From Polynucleobacter sp. (GTDB lineage: Bacteria; Pseudomonadota; Gammaproteobacteria; Burkholderiales; Burkholderiaceae): a stretch of DNA of 64,000 nt. This document shows positions 48,368 to 56,328 of this stretch, one piece after another. Every line of letters begins with the position of its first letter. The first letter of the stretch is position 1. The notes below the pieces were generated by a model. The model worked only from the letters and a program-made list of their open reading frames with translations, was not told the DNA's origin and searched no databases. The stretch lies in contig NZ_JAUXZY010000003.1 of NCBI RefSeq assembly GCF_030693775.1, positions 156,643 through 220,642 on the forward strand. Reading direction: 5' to 3'. The position numbers were made by a program, and so were the translations under genes.

Positions 48368-49174
48368 ATGACTTACTGGCTTAGTATGCTAATTGCATTC
48401 CTAATTTCAGAGCGCATCATATTTTCGTTTCTTGATATGACTTTAAGCCGTTTTCTTACCATACTGAAAATCATCTTGCATCTCCTGAAGGGCTGCTTGA
48501 TTTTGCTGCTGGTATTTCCCTGGCTTAAAGCCGAGCAACGGCATCGATCGATTCGCCACTGGTGCAAGCAGCTGCTTGGCATCTTTAAGATGCGGCTTAG
48601 CGTTATCGGGGCAGAGCGCCTGATGGATACCCATTACTTAATGGCAGCCAATCACATCTCTTGGATTGACATTCATGTGATCAATGCCTTTAAGCCCCAT
48701 TACTTTGTCGCCAAATCCGAAGTAGCGAGTTGGCCGCTTTTTGGTTGGATGGCGAAACAGCTAGGTACTCTCTTTATTGAGCGGGGTAAGCCCAATAGCA
48801 TTCGCAATATGGTGCAGGAGATAGCTAGTCAACTGAATCAAAAAGCCATTTGTATCTTTCCTGAAGGCACCTCAACTGACGGCAAGCAAGTGGCCCCCTT
48901 TAAATCAAACTTATTTGAGGCGGCGATTGTTGCCAATGCGCCGGTGTATTGTCTGGCGATTCAGTATTATGATTTACGTACAGGAATAAAGACCACGGCT
49001 CCGGCTTTTATTGGTGAGATGGGCTTATTGGATTCGATTTGGAATCTGATTTGCAGCCCGCCCATTTGCGCCCAGATCAGCATTAGTGAAAAACTACCCG
49101 CACTCAACGAAAGAAAGGCCCTGGCCGAACTGAGCCAGAGCCTCATTACAGCGCAACTGCGCGATACCCGTTAG
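48368..49174 (+). CDS. olsA: PlsC-family acyltransferase, OlsA candidate
   Basis: A 1-acyl-glycerol-phosphate acyltransferase-fold protein of 268 residues with an N-terminal membrane region. The HX4D motif is NHISWID (His 96 to Asp 101), followed by LFIERGKPNS and FPEGTSTDG. The family includes PlsC and the lyso-ornithine-lipid acyltransferase OlsA; the nearby OlsB-type gene and Pho element favour OlsA. No ribosome site precedes the ATG at 48368; ATGs at 48386 or 48437 are possible starts, the latter leaving room for a + strand promoter. The stop overlaps znuD by 3 bp. Confidence 0.78.
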   Translation: MTYWLSMLIAFLISERIIFSFLDMTLSRFLTILKIILHLLKGCLILLLVFPWLKAEQRHRSIRHWCKQLLGIFKMRLSVIGAERLMDTHYLMAANHISWIDIHVINAFKPHYFVAKSEVASWPLFGWMAKQLGTLFIERGKPNSIRNMVQEIASQLNQKAICIFPEGTSTDGKQVAPFKSNLFEAAIVANAPVYCLAIQYYDLRTGIKTTAPAFIGEMGLLDSIWNLICSPPICAQISISEKLPALNERKALAELSQSLITAQLRDTR

Positions 49175-51300
49175 AAGGCCGCGCGCACTCCAACCATTAA
49201 GCTGCGCCCCGGTTGTGGTGCATACAAACGCACTGCCATTGGGGTAGTGGCAAAACGGATTTGCTCGTTGAGCAAGTTTCGCAAATTCACGTAGCCGGTC
49301 CAGCTGATCTTATTGACCTTTTCGGTGTACGACAAACCAGCGTTCAGTAAGTTGTAGCTGGGGGTGGGGCCTACTTCCCAAGAGGCTAATCGATTCTGCT
49401 CAAAGCTATAGGTATAGCTGGCATTGGCTAGCCACTTGTTTTGCTGATGGGCTAGCTGCAATCCAACCCGTGGCGCTGGTTGCAAAGGCAAGTTGCCGCC
49501 CGCATCAAAAGTCCCTTGGGAGGCATCTGCAAACAAACGGGCACCGCTACCAAACTGATTCCAGTTGTAGGTTAATTCAGCCTCAGCACCTTTGATTGTG
49601 GCTGCCGCTTGCTGCGCAACGACAACCGAGAATTCTTCAGCCGCTTCAGCCGTTTGTCCTGTGTAGAAACCATAAATATAGTTATTGAACTTATTCAGGT
49701 ATGCATTTACCTTTCCACGTACCTTGCCTACCGTCTTTTGAATATTGAACTCTAGGTTATGCGATGTCTCTTTGTTGAGATTCGAGTTACCAACCGAAAA
49801 CGTCGCAGTCGACTCATGTATGCCGTAGGAATAGAGTTCAGCTGCGCTTGGAGCGCGCTGGGATACGGTATACGACAGTCCAGTGCCATAGCCGTTACTA
49901 AAGTTCCATAGGCCGCCGGCCGAATAGGATAGAAGATTAAAGTTGCGATTCTCTAAATTGGGCGTTGCAGGGTTAGGCTGTGGTTCAGCAACTGGATTTT
50001 GAAACTCGCTAACTTGATTCGGGTTTTGCGATACCGCGTTGTATCGCAGTCCTAGATTACCTTGGAGCGCACCCCAACGACCCTCTTCAATCCAAAAGAG
50101 GGCATTGGAATTGGTTTTCGTTGAAGGAAGGATGGCGTAGTTACCGGTTGCAATCTCTGTCGCCTCAAGCGATGACCGTGTTACTTGAGCACCAAAGCTT
50201 CCTTTCCAGCCCATAAATTGTTTATGCGCTAGGTCTAGGCGAAACTCATTGGAGATGTTTTTCCATAGCGCTGCCGGTGTGTATCCTGTATCTGGATTGA
50301 TAGCAAATTCCGTATGGTTGTAATTACTATTCGCAGCGCTGAACTTGACTGAAGAGAATCCAGCAAACGGATCACGGGTTTGGTGTTGAAAGTCATAGCG
50401 ATTCTGTGACTGCGCAATCATTCCGCCTTCCACGGTCGGAATGCCGTAGTTGTTATTCATGCGCTCAACCGAGACGCCTGTATAGCTCGATTTACCAATA
50501 TAAGAGGCGCCAACACCCAAGTTATTTTGATTGTTAAACGAATTGGGTAATTTGCCGGTAAAGTTTTGAGCCTCTTCAAAAGGATGTCCGGGAATATTCC
50601 AGACTTGATTCGGTCCACCTTGAATGGAGTTTCCTGGAATCCGGTAGTTCTGATTATTGTTAATGGCTGTATCGACATGAACCGCAACCGATCCAATCGA
50701 GCTCTCAATCACGCCCGATGCAGCGCGGCCATTGCTGACCGTGTCGTAGCTGGTATTCACTGCCCCCGTGGCCTGCTCTGGTAGGTTGGTCAAGATTCGA
50801 TCATTGATCACGTTAACCAAACCACCGCTAGACCCTGAGCCATACTTTAAGGCCGCAGCCCCGCGCAGAATTTCAATCTGCCGCGCATTTGCAACTGGAC
50901 TAGCTACAGCATGATCAGCTGAGATGGCAGAGACATCGCCAACGGATAGACCATTTTGCAGAATTTGTACTCTGGGTCCATCAAGACCACGCATGACAGG
51001 GCGTGAGGCGCCAAGGCCATAACCGGTCTGGGATACCCCCAGCTCATTCCCGATGGTAGCTCCTAATGTAGTGCCCAGCTTATCCAGAAGCTCATTGCCT
51101 TGCAGAATCTTGGTTGGCGTGAGGATGCTGGTGTTGCTCTCTTGTGATCCAGTTGCTTCAATTTGTAGATTGGGATTATTGCTGCTTTGGGCGTAAGCAA
51201 TCACCGAGAAAGAGACGGTCAGGGTAGCGGTGAGGCTGACTGATTTGAGTAAGCCAAACGCATTTCGCTTCGCTAAAAGCGATCGAGAATTCATCTTCAT
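49171..51300 (-). CDS. znuD: TonB-dependent outer-membrane receptor, ZnuD-like
   Basis: A TonB-dependent transporter of about 709 residues with a Sec signal peptide (cleaved near VIAYA). The plug carries GLGASRPVMRGLDGPRVQIL and DVSAISADHAV, close to the plug of the zinc receptor ZnuD, and the C-terminal strand ends in Phe. The ATG at 51300 follows GGAG at 6-bp spacing and is preferred to an upstream codon at 51321. Import of zinc (or another metal) is inferred. The upstream His-rich protein gene is 75 bp away on the same strand. Confidence 0.85.
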   Translation of the reverse strand: MKMNSRSLLAKRNAFGLLKSVSLTATLTVSFSVIAYAQSSNNPNLQIEATGSQESNTSILTPTKILQGNELLDKLGTTLGATIGNELGVSQTGYGLGASRPVMRGLDGPRVQILQNGLSVGDVSAISADHAVASPVANARQIEILRGAAALKYGSGSSGGLVNVINDRILTNLPEQATGAVNTSYDTVSNGRAASGVIESSIGSVAVHVDTAINNNQNYRIPGNSIQGGPNQVWNIPGHPFEEAQNFTGKLPNSFNNQNNLGVGASYIGKSSYTGVSVERMNNNYGIPTVEGGMIAQSQNRYDFQHQTRDPFAGFSSVKFSAANSNYNHTEFAINPDTGYTPAALWKNISNEFRLDLAHKQFMGWKGSFGAQVTRSSLEATEIATGNYAILPSTKTNSNALFWIEEGRWGALQGNLGLRYNAVSQNPNQVSEFQNPVAEPQPNPATPNLENRNFNLLSYSAGGLWNFSNGYGTGLSYTVSQRAPSAAELYSYGIHESTATFSVGNSNLNKETSHNLEFNIQKTVGKVRGKVNAYLNKFNNYIYGFYTGQTAEAAEEFSVVVAQQAAATIKGAEAELTYNWNQFGSGARLFADASQGTFDAGGNLPLQPAPRVGLQLAHQQNKWLANASYTYSFEQNRLASWEVGPTPSYNLLNAGLSYTEKVNKISWTGYVNLRNLLNEQIRFATTPMAVRLYAPQPGRSLMVGVRAAF

Positions 51301-51374
51301 AAAAAACTCCAATTGCGCCACGGCATCGATGTGGCGAAACAGTACATGGCAGACAATAGCTGCCGCTTAGGGAT

Positions 51375-51788
51375 TTACAACTGGAGGGATTGCGGCGGAG
51401 CGCGGGATTGGTAGTGGCTTAAGACTGCGCCGGTATTAAAAACGGCACTATAAATAGTAGGTTCAGACGCCAGTGCTTGAGCCGCGGCGATAGCCGTGCC
51501 TGCGCTTGAAACAAAACCGGCCAAGGTGAGCGCATCAAACAACAAACAATTGGCATTAATGTGGTCTGAGTGCGATGCCTCTGCATGGTGATGGGCATCA
51601 CAGTCACTATGCTCAAGGGCTACCTCAGATGGGCCAAGCTGGGTTAGTTGAGGCTGACCGGTATGGGGATGCGCAATGCTGTGCGCATAACCGAGCCAAT
51701 GGGTACCAAGTAGACTAAATACAAGGAAGGCAATTGCTAGACAAGCCCGAGCAGAACGCTGGATTTGAGTGGCAAAAAAGGCTTTCAT
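51375..51788 (-). CDS. His-rich small exported or membrane protein
   Basis: A 137-residue protein with an N-terminal hydrophobic segment (about 13-33, signal peptide or anchor), a His/Asp cluster (HSDCDAHHHAEASHSDH) and a C-terminal hydrophobic stretch with CLLFDALTLAG and YQSRAPPQSL, resembling DUF2946-like proteins. Function unknown. The His cluster and its place just upstream of a ZnuD-like receptor suggest periplasmic metal binding or hand-over. I saw no clear Zur-type operator in the 61-bp gap to tRNA-Pro. Confidence 0.7.
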   Translation of the reverse strand: MKAFFATQIQRSARACLAIAFLVFSLLGTHWLGYAHSIAHPHTGQPQLTQLGPSEVALEHSDCDAHHHAEASHSDHINANCLLFDALTLAGFVSSAGTAIAAAQALASEPTIYSAVFNTGAVLSHYQSRAPPQSLQL

Positions 51789-51832
51789 AGGGCCAAATGG
51801 TACAGGAAATGGCTAGTCCGCCCAATACTGTG

Positions 51833-51838
51833 TAAAAT
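51833..51838 (+). promoter_or_regulatory. -10 candidate of the tRNA-Pro gene
   Basis: TAAAAT (51833-51838) matches TATAAT at 5 of 6 positions, 11 bp before the mature tRNA 5' end. The -35 is weak (TGGCTA around 51810). Confidence 0.4.
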
Positions 51839-51849
51839 AGCGATTCCGT

Positions 51850-51926
51850 CGGAGTGTAGCGCAGCCTGGTAGCGCACCTGCTTTGGGAGCAGGGGGTCCA
51901 AGGTTCGAATCCTTGTACTCCGACCA
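51850..51926 (+). tRNA. tRNA-Pro (anticodon TGG)
   Basis: A 77-nt cloverleaf: acceptor CGGAGTG with TACTCCG, D-arm, anticodon loop TTTGGGA (anticodon TGG), T-arm with GGTTCGAATCC, discriminator A and encoded CCA. It reads CCN proline codons through a modified U34. An open frame on the opposite strand through this tRNA is spurious. Confidence 0.97.
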
Positions 51927-51969
51927 CTTTTCCTTCCCTTGATCAATTCTGCCAAGAGTCTGATCCACC

Positions 51970-52815
51970 TCAAAAACGCCACGTTACGCCTGCCTCCGAT
52001 CGTAAGGAATATATCCCCGATCCAGAGAATACGGTCCCAAAGTTAGCCGCGCTGCGCATGATCGATAGGCCTAAATCAACATCTGGGGTGATCGAATAAA
52101 TTGCGGCCACCATTCCATAGTCCGAAAACCGGTTTGCATTCAGCAGAATATTGCTGCCCATGCCAAAATCCAGTGCTAAGCGCCAGCGCGTATTCACTAA
52201 CCAAACGGGTGCAATAGAAAGTGCATAGGCATTGGTACGTAAGGGCTCAATACTGCCGCTGACCGGGTAATTGGTGTTGTAGGGATTGCGGGCATAACTT
52301 ACGTTGCTATGTACATGAATTTGGTCCCCATAATAGGAGCTGATGAGATTCAGTTCGTAATTAGTTCTGGCAAATCCAATACCGACGGCTTGCTGGCTTG
52401 TGGTTGCGGGCAGGGTAACGGTGGGTTTGACAGCAAACGCCCAGCCTTTTTCACCATCGCCCCAAAAACGCCACTTGAGTCCCAGTACATAATTGGAAAG
52501 AGGTGAGTAGCTGCCATTTGGGTTCGCATAGTAGGTGCTTGAAAACGACGCTTCAACGGTTTCACTCAAACCGCGGGTGTATGTAAACGGCGCTGCCGTT
52601 GCTCGCCCAAGACCCTTAAATTCCTCGCCGTTGCTATTGATAACGGAAATGTCTTCGGCAGCCTTATTGTTTAAAACATAAATGTATTGCTCAATTTGAT
52701 TGACGTTGCGGCCAACCGTAGCGGCATCATCGGTATTGAGCGGTTCAAATGCCTGTGCACCAAACGACAGAGCGAAGGCAAAAACGCAGAAGAGAATGCG
52801 AAGGGCGGCAAACAT
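51970..52815 (-). CDS. Outer-membrane beta-barrel protein, MetA-pathway (PF13557-like) family
   Basis: A 281-residue protein with a Sec signal peptide (cleaved after GAQA, about 22), then EPLNTDDAATVGRN, typical of the Phenol_MetA_deg (PF13557) barrel family. Alternating hydrophobic strands and a C-terminal WRF fit an outer-membrane barrel. Members are often called transporters, but function is poorly known. A palindromic Pho-box-like element lies about 47 bp upstream, with TATAGT closer to the start. Confidence 0.7.
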   Translation of the reverse strand: MFAALRILFCVFAFALSFGAQAFEPLNTDDAATVGRNVNQIEQYIYVLNNKAAEDISVINSNGEEFKGLGRATAAPFTYTRGLSETVEASFSSTYYANPNGSYSPLSNYVLGLKWRFWGDGEKGWAFAVKPTVTLPATTSQQAVGIGFARTNYELNLISSYYGDQIHVHSNVSYARNPYNTNYPVSGSIEPLRTNAYALSIAPVWLVNTRWRLALDFGMGSNILLNANRFSDYGMVAAIYSITPDVDLGLSIMRSAANFGTVFSGSGIYSLRSEAGVTWRF

Positions 52816-52857
52816 GAGTAAGGGACACTATAAGACAAATAAGTCACACTAGACCAA

Positions 52858-52883
52858 TTGGATGACACTTCAATGTCATCCAA
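52858..52883. promoter_or_regulatory. 10-bp palindrome with Pho-box-like layout upstream of the OMP gene
   Basis: Perfect inverted repeat TTGGATGACA / TGTCATCCAA with a 6-nt spacer. Its core (52862-52879), read on the - strand, is ATGACAT-TGAA-GTGTCAT, 11 of 14 matches to PhoB half sites and the same design as the plcP/olsA element. It also lies 20 bp after the permease stop, so a terminator-like hairpin is the alternative; no T-run follows. Confidence 0.5.
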
Positions 52884-52903
52884 GGCAACTCTGGAAGATT
52901 AAG

Positions 52904-54259
52904 CTATTTGGGAAGAAACTCTTTTTTAGCTCGCAAGAACAGCAGCGCAATCACACCCACGAGCATGACATAGAGTGAAATCATCACCGCTCCTTTGCTG
53001 TGCGCATACGCAAAGCTTGAATAGGCCAAATACCCGCAGGAAGCGCAAAAGATGAGTGGCGTAAGGGGGTAGAGCGGGACACTAAACTCCCGCTTGGTAT
53101 GAGGATGCTTAAAGCGCAGAACAAATACTGAGATGCCAACGAGGAACAGGAAGCTCCAAAACACAGGAGCAGTAAATTCCACCATGGCCTCAAAACCATC
53201 CGACTGCAACGCGCCGAAACACACGAGTGCAACGCAAATAATTCCCTGGACGATGTAGGCCAAACTAGGAGAGCCGCGCTTGGCTTCCCAGCGTCCCATG
53301 AAACGTAAGCCATACCAATCTTCGCCCATCGCAAAGTTGGTGCGTGCGCCCACAATCATGGTGGCATTAATGCTGGTGAGCGCCGCAACCGCTACAAACA
53401 GGCCGAGGAGTTTTTCACCAATTGGGCCAAAGGCAAGGCCGAGTAAATCGGCAGGCGCTGCTTTACTGCTAGCCAGCTGTTGCATACCCAGGCCGCTAAT
53501 TAAGGCCCAATTCACTAGTAAGTAAATAATGGTGATGAGCAAGAGACTAAAGACGATGACATAGACCACTGTCTTGCTGCCACCTTTCACTTCAGCCGAG
53601 ATATAGGCGGATTCGTTCCAGCCGCCAAAGGTTAGCAGCACAAACACCATGGCAAGGCCAAGTAAACCCAGCGGCGGCGTGCTCGAGAAAAAGGCTGCAT
53701 GTTCTACCGCAGGTAAGGGAGCACCCATTAAGCCAAACCCGGCCACGATGATGGCCAGCAGGCCTGCGACTTCGAGAACCGTGAGGATGGTTTGCACGTT
53801 TGCAGACGCATGAATGCCAATCAGATTAACCAAGGTCAAACCAATCACAATCAGTAGGGCCCAGATAACAGACGAGTAGTCGCCCAGGGGTAAGACCTTT
53901 GTCATATAGTCGCCAAACACAAAGGCGAGTAAGGCAATCGATCCCGTATTGATGACAGTGGCTTTGGCCCAACCATACAAAAACGACGCGTTTTTGCCAT
54001 ACGCCTTAAACAAGAAGTGGTAATCACCACCGGCATGGGGATAGGTAGTTGCCAGTTCGGCGTAGCACAGGGCGCCTGCCATGGAAATCACCGAGCCGAT
54101 GATCCAAACGCTCATCATCCAGCCGATATCGCCCGTAATGCCGGCGACCATCGATGGCGTTTTAAAAATACCGGCGCCAATCACAATGCCAACAATGATG
54201 GCAATTGCACCGGTGCGCGAGAGCAGGCGCTCTGGCACCGTGTTGGCGGGGTTATTCAT
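52904..54259 (-). CDS. APC-family amino acid permease
   Basis: A 451-residue transporter with about 12 TM helices. The first helix carries IVGIVIGAGIFKTPSMVA, the substrate-binding motif of the amino acid-polyamine-organocation superfamily, followed by GALCYAELATTYPHAGGDYHF. The later LTFGGWNESAYISAEVKGG matches the LAT/exchanger-like branch. Substrate unknown. It shares strand with the OMP gene downstream; the palindrome between them argues for separate transcription. Confidence 0.88.
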   Translation of the reverse strand: MNNPANTVPERLLSRTGAIAIIVGIVIGAGIFKTPSMVAGITGDIGWMMSVWIIGSVISMAGALCYAELATTYPHAGGDYHFLFKAYGKNASFLYGWAKATVINTGSIALLAFVFGDYMTKVLPLGDYSSVIWALLIVIGLTLVNLIGIHASANVQTILTVLEVAGLLAIIVAGFGLMGAPLPAVEHAAFFSSTPPLGLLGLAMVFVLLTFGGWNESAYISAEVKGGSKTVVYVIVFSLLLITIIYLLVNWALISGLGMQQLASSKAAPADLLGLAFGPIGEKLLGLFVAVAALTSINATMIVGARTNFAMGEDWYGLRFMGRWEAKRGSPSLAYIVQGIICVALVCFGALQSDGFEAMVEFTAPVFWSFLFLVGISVFVLRFKHPHTKREFSVPLYPLTPLIFCASCGYLAYSSFAYAHSKGAVMISLYVMLVGVIALLFLRAKKEFLPK

Positions 54260-54296
54260 GAACTAGCTTAAAAAGCTGAAAAACGCAGGGCCGTAC

Positions 54297-55139
54297 CTAG
54301 CGGCGGACACCAGTAAATTCATTCTGAACGTAGCCGCCTTTATCGTCACCCTTCAACGTATTGCCATTGACTGTTACTTGCGCTGTACGGAAATTGCCAT
54401 TGCGGTCTTTGTAGCTGAATTCCATTTTGGTGCCAGTTAGTTTTGCATTGAGCAGGGGTTGGCTTCTGCGATCGATTAATAAACTGCCACCTATGCGCTG
54501 GTAGTGCTGTGACAGGCTTAAGGTGGCAGGGCCTTGGGCATCAAAGTTGGTTAAAGTCCATTCGCCAGCCACGTTGGCAGGCACCACCCAGAAATAGGCT
54601 CTGGCAGGACTATCCACTTCGGCATCGGCTTCCCAGTCACCCATGGTGAAGGCATGCGATACAACGCGTGTACCAGGCTTCATCTTGAGGATAGTAGGGC
54701 GCAATTTGAGGTTGAGCTCAGGCAGGAGGTACATGGTGACAACCGTTGCTTTGGAGAAATCCTCTTTAAAGATATCGCCCTGAATAATTTTGACTTGCTT
54801 AGATACGCCAGCACGTTCGGCATTGCGCTGACCGAGCGCTGCCATTTCAGGATTAAATTCAATGCCAACTGCAGTTGCGCCGAATTGCTTGGCCGCTGCA
54901 ATTGCAATCTTGCCATCGCCAGCACCCAGGTCATAGACCAAATCGGATGGGCCGACTTTGGCAATCTTGAGCATATTGGTTACCAATTCATCGCCAGTAG
55001 GTACCCAGATCACATCTTTACCTTCTTGGCCAATGCTGGGTTTGTATTTATCGTCGCCACCCTCGGTTAGGCCTTGCGCGCTAAGGCTAACGGCAAACAA
55101 GAGAGAAAAGGCAAAAAGGAGTCGTTGTACGTTCTTCAT
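54297..55139 (-). CDS. Exported class I SAM-methyltransferase-like protein
   Basis: With the start MKNVQRLLFAFSLLFAV at 55139 the protein has 280 residues and an apparent Sec signal peptide (cleaved near SLSAQG). A methyltransferase core follows: VYDLGAGDGKIAIAAAKQFG (motif I), VGIEFNPEMA, IIQGDIFKEDFS and TMYLLPELNLKLRP. The last ~100 residues form a beta-rich domain. An upstream frame to 55346 would run antisense through tRNA-Arg and is rejected. A SAM-binding fold with a secretion signal is odd, since SAM is cytoplasmic; the role is unknown. Confidence 0.8.
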   Translation of the reverse strand: MKNVQRLLFAFSLLFAVSLSAQGLTEGGDDKYKPSIGQEGKDVIWVPTGDELVTNMLKIAKVGPSDLVYDLGAGDGKIAIAAAKQFGATAVGIEFNPEMAALGQRNAERAGVSKQVKIIQGDIFKEDFSKATVVTMYLLPELNLKLRPTILKMKPGTRVVSHAFTMGDWEADAEVDSPARAYFWVVPANVAGEWTLTNFDAQGPATLSLSQHYQRIGGSLLIDRRSQPLLNAKLTGTKMEFSYKDRNGNFRTAQVTVNGNTLKGDDKGGYVQNEFTGVRR

Positions 55140-55244
55140 AGTGGGCTTAAGGGCGTTTAATGGGTTGAGTGAAATAACCGTACGATCATAAATTAATTCA
55201 ATTAAAAGCCCCAAAAAAAGCCAAAAACCGTAAACCATGTCCAT

Positions 55245-55250
55245 TAGAAT
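55245..55250 (+). promoter_or_regulatory. -10 and GC-rich discriminator of tRNA-Arg
   Basis: TAGAAT (55245-55250) matches TATAAT at 5 of 6 and is followed at once by GGGGGC, the kind of GC-rich discriminator found in stringently controlled stable-RNA promoters. No good -35 is visible. Confidence 0.45.
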
Positions 55251-55268
55251 GGGGGCTGCAGATACATA

Positions 55269-55345
55269 CTGCCCATAGCTCAGCTGGATAGAGCAACGGC
55301 CTTCTAAGCCGTAGGTCACAGGTTCGACTCCTGTTGGGCAGGCCA
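55269..55345 (+). tRNA. tRNA-Arg (anticodon TCT)
   Basis: A 77-nt cloverleaf: acceptor CTGCCCA with TGGGCAG, D-arm GCTC/GAGC, anticodon arm ACGGC-CTTCTAA-GCCGT (anticodon TCT), T-arm ACAGG/CCTGT, discriminator G and encoded CCA. It reads AGA/AGG codons. Confidence 0.97.
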
Positions 55346-55379
55346 CTGAAGCTTAAATCACACTTTTAGGCCCTATTGA

Positions 55380-55592
55380 ATGAAGAAATTACTTCTCGTT
55401 AGTATTGCGTTAAGCGCCACCGTTCTTGTAGGCTGCAAAGGTGAGGATGCAGTAGCAAAATGCGTTCAAGCCAATATTAATTCGGATATTGAGAGCGGGA
55501 AACTCAAAAAGACCGATTCTGCGGCAATGAAACAATTGGAGCTAATGCACAGGGCAAGCTGCATTGAAAATATGACGATTAAGGCATATTAA
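55380..55592 (+). CDS. Small lipoprotein
   Basis: A 70-residue protein with a lipoprotein signal peptide ending LVGC (Cys 19). The mature part is charged and has two further Cys (28 and 61). No family recognised. It starts 34 bp after tRNA-Arg and could be read through from the tRNA promoter. The lipobox and clean start make it a credible gene despite its size. Confidence 0.65.
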   Translation: MKKLLLVSIALSATVLVGCKGEDAVAKCVQANINSDIESGKLKKTDSAAMKQLELMHRASCIENMTIKAY

Positions 55593-55645
55593 TTTTCTGC
55601 AGGCTTGGGCTTCAACTATTACTGGGTAGGTAACCCCCTCAATCT

Positions 55646-56254
55646 ATGTTGCCCATTTTGTACTCCTATCGCAGATGCCCCTATGCAATACGAGCTCGCA
55701 TGACCTTGCAATATGCCGGTATTCAGGTTGAGCACAGGGAGATTCAATTGCGTAATAAGCCACAATCGATGTTGATGGCATCCCCAAAAGGTACGGTGCC
55801 CGTGCTCATTGTGGGTGATCTTGTTTTAGATCAAAGTATAGAGATCATGCAATGGGCATTGCAGCAATCTGACCCAGATAGCTGGGGCGGGATAGATGAA
55901 GTAGCTGCTCAAATTTGGATTGAACGGAATGATGGACCATTCAAGGTATTGCTTGATCAATATAAGTACCCCAATCGGCATCCCAATCTGAATCAAGGCG
56001 ATGTGCTCAATGCTGCAATAGCGTTAATGCTAAAGCCGCTAGATGCGGCTCTGGATTCCAATCACTATATTTTAGGCAATACACAGCATTGGATTGATAT
56101 TGCCATTTTTCCATTTATTCGGCAGTTTTCCATGGTTAATCCTCAGCAGTTTGCGCAATTGCCGCTCCCAGCCCTAAAAAATTGGCTTACGAACCATCTC
56201 CAATCGGAGCTATTCAATGCCATCATGTCTCGACATCCAGTTTGGATAGACTGA
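55646..56254 (+). CDS. Glutathione S-transferase family protein
   Basis: A 202-residue protein with an N-terminal thioredoxin-like domain (about 1-75): LYSYRRCPYAIRARM with Cys 11, then ASPKGTVPVLIVGD, the cis-Pro glutathione site, and LDQSIEIMQWAL. An all-helical C-terminal domain follows. The CPY start resembles glutaredoxin-2-like or yibF-type GSTs. Substrate unknown. Probably its own unit; no partner gene is evident. Confidence 0.85.
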   Translation: MLPILYSYRRCPYAIRARMTLQYAGIQVEHREIQLRNKPQSMLMASPKGTVPVLIVGDLVLDQSIEIMQWALQQSDPDSWGGIDEVAAQIWIERNDGPFKVLLDQYKYPNRHPNLNQGDVLNAAIALMLKPLDAALDSNHYILGNTQHWIDIAIFPFIRQFSMVNPQQFAQLPLPALKNWLTNHLQSELFNAIMSRHPVWID

Positions 56255-56328
56255 CCAAAGAATGACTAACTCAATGCGTGGCAGTGTATAGAAGAGCAGC
56301 TTTAGGCCATGACTCTGCTTTTCTCGGC

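Noticed and set aside
51715..51927. 70-codon frame antisense to tRNA-Pro (MVGVQGFEPWTPCSQ...)
   Set aside because: This peptide is the well-known artefact of translating the complement of a tRNA-Pro gene.
55140..55346. 69-codon N-terminal extension of the exported methyltransferase
   Set aside because: It begins antisense to tRNA-Arg (MACPTGVEPVTYGLEG...), a classic spurious extension; the signal-peptide start at 55139 is much better.
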